Below are positions 14,408 through 17,863 of a DNA stretch of 17,863 nucleotides, one piece after another; the first letter of the stretch is position 1; the number at the start of each line of letters is the position of its first letter. Below the pieces are notes generated by a model. That model made no database searches, had not been told where the DNA came from, and worked only from the letters and a program-made list of their open reading frames with translations. The DNA comes from Acidobacteriota bacterium (lineage in GTDB: Bacteria > Acidobacteriota > Terriglobia > Terriglobales > Acidobacteriaceae): the NCBI GenBank assembly GCA_021793595.1, contig JAJYSL010000080.1:1-17863 (forward strand), in the 5' to 3' direction. Position numbers and translations under genes: made by a program.

Positions 14408-14549
14408 ACAGGCATCGCCTGAGAAAATCGGCCGTATAAAAGCATACAGCGAATCTGTGAGCTCTGATTCAACCGGAAGAAATCTTAAACCTCTGTAACC
14501 TGCGCGATTTAGCAACATCATTCGCAGCAGTACATCGTCGCTCAATTGA

Positions 14550-14669
14550 TGGGATTCGGCGGCTTCTTCGCCTCCAAAGGCACCATGGCCGGACATACTT
14601 TTGCTCACTGGCGAAGCTGGGACGGGGAAAGAACCTATCGCCAACGTTTTCGCGACCAAAAACCGCTGA
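14550..14669 (+). pseudogene. Possible remnant of a sigma54-dependent regulator (Walker A region)
   Basis: One plus frame between stops at 14547 and 14667 reads ...DILLLTGEAGTGKEPIANVF followed by ATKNR. LLLTGEAGTGKExIA closely matches the first Walker A of NtrC-type AAA+ activators (consensus VLLTGESGTGKELIARAIH). A shifted frame just after reads KPLISFTAKPEA, loosely like the following KPFIAVNCAALPE segment. No start, receiver domain, GAFTGA loop or helix-turn-helix is present, so at most a scrap survives. The short match could be coincidence. Confidence 0.35.
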
Positions 14670-14775
14670 TCTCTTTCACGGCTAAGCCCGAGGCGCGAAG
14701 AGATACGAGCTTAACCTGACGTTTCTCCATTTACCAGATCGCACATGGCGACCGACTGTGCTGTTTGATCAATAA

Positions 14776-14806
14776 GGATCTCCGCATGCCATCATGCAGC
14801 AGATCC
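14776..14806 (-). terminator. Candidate terminator of the polyketide synthase gene
   Basis: On the minus strand, beginning 4 nt after the PKS stop, GGATCT...AGATCC (6 bp) encloses an internal loop and a second 5-bp stem GCATG/CATGC with a 4-nt ATGG loop. The hairpin is followed by TTATTGATC, only moderately U-rich. Its location right after the last gene of the locus supports a termination role. Confidence 0.5.
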
Positions 14807-14810
14807 CACA

Positions 14811-17800
14811 TTACTCTACAATCGACAATACTTCTCGAGTAACTACCTGCTCTCGATTCAAACACTCACGCAGTCGTTCTGAAAGCACTTTGACAGCCGG
14901 CTCCTGCAATATTGTTTCATGTGTTGCATGGATAGGACATACTTCTATGCCACCGGCGACAAATCTTTCCCACCCTAAATAAGGATCATCCCCATCGAGT
15001 GGCTGGCGCATTGTAGAACGAAATAAGGTGACCGATCCGGGATAAAGCTTCGGACGATATGTAGAGCCCGCGAAAGCATTGATGTCTTCTATGTTTCCCA
15101 CACCCTGTGGAACTGAGCGACCTAGAGAAGTATAAAGACGATAGATAAGCCTCGCGCGCTTCGCCGCAACTCTCTTCATAATCCCGCCCAGTGTGTCTTC
15201 TTGGGTAAGTTCTTTCTGTAGCTGTTCCTTATAGATCTGCAACCTATCCCGGGAGTGTAGTGCGTGCTCAACCCTTTCCATGTACTGCCACTCGATGGTA
15301 TCGAACATTCCTAGAAGACCGACTTCCGCTCCATGGGCCACCATTTGTTGGGCAACTTCAAATGCAACGGCTCCTCCAAAAGAATATCCAACCAATCGAT
15401 ATGGTCCTTCGGGCTGCATACTTCGAATTGCTTTCACATAATATGAGGCAAGGTCTTCTACTTGAGTGAAATAAGGCTCTTTTCCGTCAATCCCACGCGG
15501 CAAAAGTCCAAATACCGGTTGATCTTCGCCTAAATAAAAGGCCATACTGCTGAACTTAATCACATTTCCGCCAAGACCAGAAATGACATAAAGAGGCGGG
15601 CGTTTGCCCTTGGGCTGGATTGGCACGATCGGCGACCACGATTTAGGTTGAGAGTATGTCGGCATCTTTGCGGACCGGATTAAAGCGGCCAGCTGGCGGA
15701 TCGTTCGTGCTTCAAACAACACCGATAATCCTAGGGAAACACCGTATGCTTTCTTGATCTTACTAAACAACCTTGCAACAATCAGGGACTGTCCGCCCAG
15801 GTCAAAAAAATCATCTTCAAGTCCAACTTCACTCAACCCAAGTAAGTCCTTCCACCATTTCTCAAGGACTGCCTCAACATCTTCCAAAGTATCGTGTGGG
15901 ACAGCATCAGGATGAACGACTTGCGATGGATTGATTCTTTCCAGGGCTGGTTCTTGCGGCGAAACAATGACTCCTGCAGCTAGCTCCGCAGACAGAATAC
16001 GCAGGAAGGCCGCGCCGCCGTCGTTAGGCGAGATAGTCATCTCCTGAGAAATTGTCTGGACAGTATTACCGGAAGTATAGGCTGGATCCGTCCGGCGCAT
16101 GCTGTTTATGGCCGTCATTGGATCTTGAATCAATCGAAGGGAATATCCTTCTATTTCAGCCAGAATCCTGCCAGAATCGTCCATAAACGTCATATCGAAT
16201 GTCGCCACATCTTGGCCACTTAGATTTGTCTGCCTGGCACGAATATGGCTAAACATGTTTGGAGGTAGGGGCCTATAGATGGTAGCGCGGCTGTAAGACA
16301 AAGGCATGTAGACAGATGCCCTCCGGCCATAGTCTTCTATTAAGTAGAGTGCGGATCCAGCGGCAATGTCAAACAATGCTGGATGCAGAGGGTAATCCGC
16401 CATATCGCCGAAAAACTCGTCCCGGAGTTGTAATTCTGTGAGCGCTTCCTGGACGCCGATGTGGATGCGTGTAACATTTTTCCATCTAGGTCCGAATCGG
16501 TAGAAGTGTTCTTGATGGGTGCGATGTTCATCATCAAACGTGATTGTGCTGCGCTGGCAACGATCCAGAATCCTGGCAATATCACAATTTTCCGGTGGAA
16601 TCAGCCGGCAGCGGGATATCTGCCCGGAAGAATGTTCTGTCCAGCCCGAGTCCCTTGATGAAATAGAAAAGCGATACGTCGCTTGATGGTCACGCTGCAG
16701 ATGGAGTTGCACCTCCTTGGTCCCGTGTACATCCACATACATCGGAGAAAGGAAGAATACGTCTTCAAAGACAATTCCCTGTTGGAACGATCCCCTGGTT
16801 AGAGCTGCAGCTGCCATCTCAAGATAGCCGGTGCCAGGAAAGACAGCTTTCCCTCCCTGAATAAGGTGCTCCGAAAGTATCCAATCTGAGTCATAGCTCA
16901 ACGTACTTGCGTAGGTCACTTCATCGCGACGCTCCAGCAGTCGGCGATGAAGCAGCGGATGCGATCGATCGGCACGCGCAGCCATACCCACGTCGCGCCA
17001 CGGCCCCCAATTGATCGACAGCACAGATTCATGGTTCTCACTTGCTGCAAAGGCATCCAAAAAAGCGTTGGCGGCCGTATAGTCCACCTGTCCCGCAGGA
17101 GCTATGACCGAGCTTACCGAGGAAAATAAGGCAAAGAAGTCGAGAGATGTATTTCGCAGGGTTTCGTCGAGTACAAGTGTGCCCTGGACCTTTGCCGCGA
17201 GCACGCGCGCCGCGCTCTCTTTCGTTTTAGCTTGAAGAGGACCATCCTCCGCAATCCCCGCGGCATGAACGACGCCGTCGATCTTCCCAAACCTTGCATG
17301 TGCTTGTTCAATGAAGTTTCGCACTTCTGCCGGACTCGTTACATCCGCGCAGACGGTAAGGATTTCCGCGCCGAGGGATTCCATGTTCAGCAGTTGTGAT
17401 ATTGTCCGTTTCGTTGTTTCGTTGAGATTTTTTACCGGTATAGTTTCCCACTCCTTTCGCGGTGGCAGGGGTGTCCGTCCCAGCAGAATCAGCTTTGCCT
17501 GACACACGCGCGCCAGTTGATTCGCGATCACCATGCCAAGACCTCCAAGGCCGCCGGTAATCAGATACACGCCATTCTTCTTCAGCCGACTTGGGCGTTG
17601 GCGTGCCTGGATATCGATGCGATGGAAACTTTCAATCCAACGTTCACCCTTCCTGTATGCAACAACGGAATCATGGAATGGGGCCGAATGCTCCGTGATC
17701 ACCTGGACTGCAATCTGCCCCATTCCTTGCGACGATAGGTCTACATCGATGTTCCGCAAAATCATTCCTGGAAACTCTTTTGGAACCACTTTCGTCGGCC

Positions 17801-17863
17801 CCAGAATTGTGGCCAGAACAGGATCGGGGACGTTCTCGTTCAATACCGAATGGATCCGGTCGG
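14811..17863 (-). CDS. Modular polyketide synthase, C-terminal module KR-DH-ACP-TE (partial, 5' end outside window)
   Basis: The frame is open to the right edge; 1016 residues are visible (numbers below count from the TTG codon at 17843, which is internal, not a start). A KR structural half ends in ATILGPTKVVPKEFP (11-25). The ketoreductase has TGGLGGLG (96-103), HAAGIAED (193-200) and catalytic Lys218, the SSVSS serines (241-245) and Tyr255. The dehydratase (about 295-575) has H326 in EHLIQGGKAVFPGTGYLE and D492 in LHPALFDIAAG. The carrier domain has the phosphopantetheine Ser686 in DLGGQSL. The thioesterase (about 748-995) has S821 in GYSFGG, D848 and H975. It would reduce and dehydrate the beta-keto group of the last extension, then release the chain. 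Asp200 corresponds to the B-type KR Asp, which fits dehydration. Base composition is visibly lower in GC than upstream genes, suggesting acquired DNA. KS and AT domains are not visible. Confidence 0.93.
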   Translation of the reverse strand, partial: DRIHSVLNENVPDPVLATILGPTKVVPKEFPGMILRNIDVDLSSQGMGQIAVQVITEHSAPFHDSVVAYRKGERWIESFHRIDIQARQRPSRLKKNGVYLITGGLGGLGMVIANQLARVCQAKLILLGRTPLPPRKEWETIPVKNLNETTKRTISQLLNMESLGAEILTVCADVTSPAEVRNFIEQAHARFGKIDGVVHAAGIAEDGPLQAKTKESAARVLAAKVQGTLVLDETLRNTSLDFFALFSSVSSVIAPAGQVDYTAANAFLDAFAASENHESVLSINWGPWRDVGMAARADRSHPLLHRRLLERRDEVTYASTLSYDSDWILSEHLIQGGKAVFPGTGYLEMAAAALTRGSFQQGIVFEDVFFLSPMYVDVHGTKEVQLHLQRDHQATYRFSISSRDSGWTEHSSGQISRCRLIPPENCDIARILDRCQRSTITFDDEHRTHQEHFYRFGPRWKNVTRIHIGVQEALTELQLRDEFFGDMADYPLHPALFDIAAGSALYLIEDYGRRASVYMPLSYSRATIYRPLPPNMFSHIRARQTNLSGQDVATFDMTFMDDSGRILAEIEGYSLRLIQDPMTAINSMRRTDPAYTSGNTVQTISQEMTISPNDGGAAFLRILSAELAAGVIVSPQEPALERINPSQVVHPDAVPHDTLEDVEAVLEKWWKDLLGLSEVGLEDDFFDLGGQSLIVARLFSKIKKAYGVSLGLSVLFEARTIRQLAALIRSAKMPTYSQPKSWSPIVPIQPKGKRPPLYVISGLGGNVIKFSSMAFYLGEDQPVFGLLPRGIDGKEPYFTQVEDLASYYVKAIRSMQPEGPYRLVGYSFGGAVAFEVAQQMVAHGAEVGLLGMFDTIEWQYMERVEHALHSRDRLQIYKEQLQKELTQEDTLGGIMKRVAAKRARLIYRLYTSLGRSVPQGVGNIEDINAFAGSTYRPKLYPGSVTLFRSTMRQPLDGDDPYLGWERFVAGGIEVCPIHATHETILQEPAVKVLSERLRECLNREQVVTREVLSIVE

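Larger units (their letters stand above)
14408..14810. other. Non-coding junction between eda and the polyketide synthase
   Basis: About 400 nt have no intact gene. The interval contains a short stem after eda (14409-14421), a decayed sigma54-activator-like fragment (14550-14669) and a terminator-like hairpin belonging to the polyketide synthase (14776-14806). Several frames carry protein-like stretches interrupted by stops, which fits a degraded gene rather than purely intergenic sequence. Confidence 0.5.

Noticed and set aside
14288..14659. 123-codon minus-strand frame overlapping eda and the junction
   Set aside because: Its PVPASPV string is the usual antisense image of a Walker A motif and half of it is antisense to eda; no ribosome binding site.

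Overview
The window looks like chromosomal DNA of a moderately high-GC Gram-negative-type soil bacterium. An acidobacterium of the Terriglobia type is my best guess. The guess rests on the protein flavours: a secreted beta-helix protein often misnamed 'adenylyl cyclase', an exported Gfo/Idh/MocA protein, a PfkB/Eda pair and DUF202/TM2 small membrane proteins. No rRNA or other taxonomic marker is present, so this is inference.

Layout. (1) 1-55 is the 5' part of a minus-strand tRNA-Gly(GCC) with a clear sigma70-type promoter just upstream. (2) 249-2003 is a secreted beta-helix protein. It converges on a minus-strand pair, a single-domain response regulator followed by a LolD/MacB-type ABC ATPase that has no permease beside it. 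(3) 3244-3910 is gene-poor but holds several inverted repeats and one doubtful micro-ORF. (4) 3911-5627 carries small proteins: a TM2-like membrane protein (+), a shortened VOC protein and a YbjQ protein coupled as a minus-strand pair, and a plus-strand pair of a Cys-containing zinc-ribbon-like protein and a DUF202 membrane protein. (5) 5792-8815 holds a Uup-type ABC-F ATPase and an exported Gfo/Idh/MocA protein on the plus strand. (6) Facing these on the minus strand are a YbiT-type ABC-F ATPase, a NAPE-PLD-like metallo-beta-lactamase-fold hydrolase and a PfpI/DJ-1 protein; a 10-bp perfect stem terminator lies at the convergence point. (7) 12601-14407 is a kdgK-eda operon that phosphorylates and cleaves 2-keto-3-deoxygluconate, the lower Entner-Doudoroff or uronate route. 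(8) 14408-14810 is non-coding and seems to hold a decayed scrap of a sigma54-activator Walker A region. (9) 14811 to the right edge is the C-terminal 1016 residues of a large modular polyketide synthase (KR-DH-ACP-TE), on the minus strand and running off the window. Its base composition looks lower in GC than its neighbours.

The left 14.4 kb is mostly ordinary housekeeping or conserved accessory chromosome. The most interesting part is the edge of a polyketide biosynthetic locus starting at about 14.8 kb. Its visible module puts the ketoreductase before the dehydratase, the reverse of the textbook cis-AT order, and ends in a chain-releasing thioesterase. No mobile element, CRISPR array, rRNA or riboswitch was recognised.
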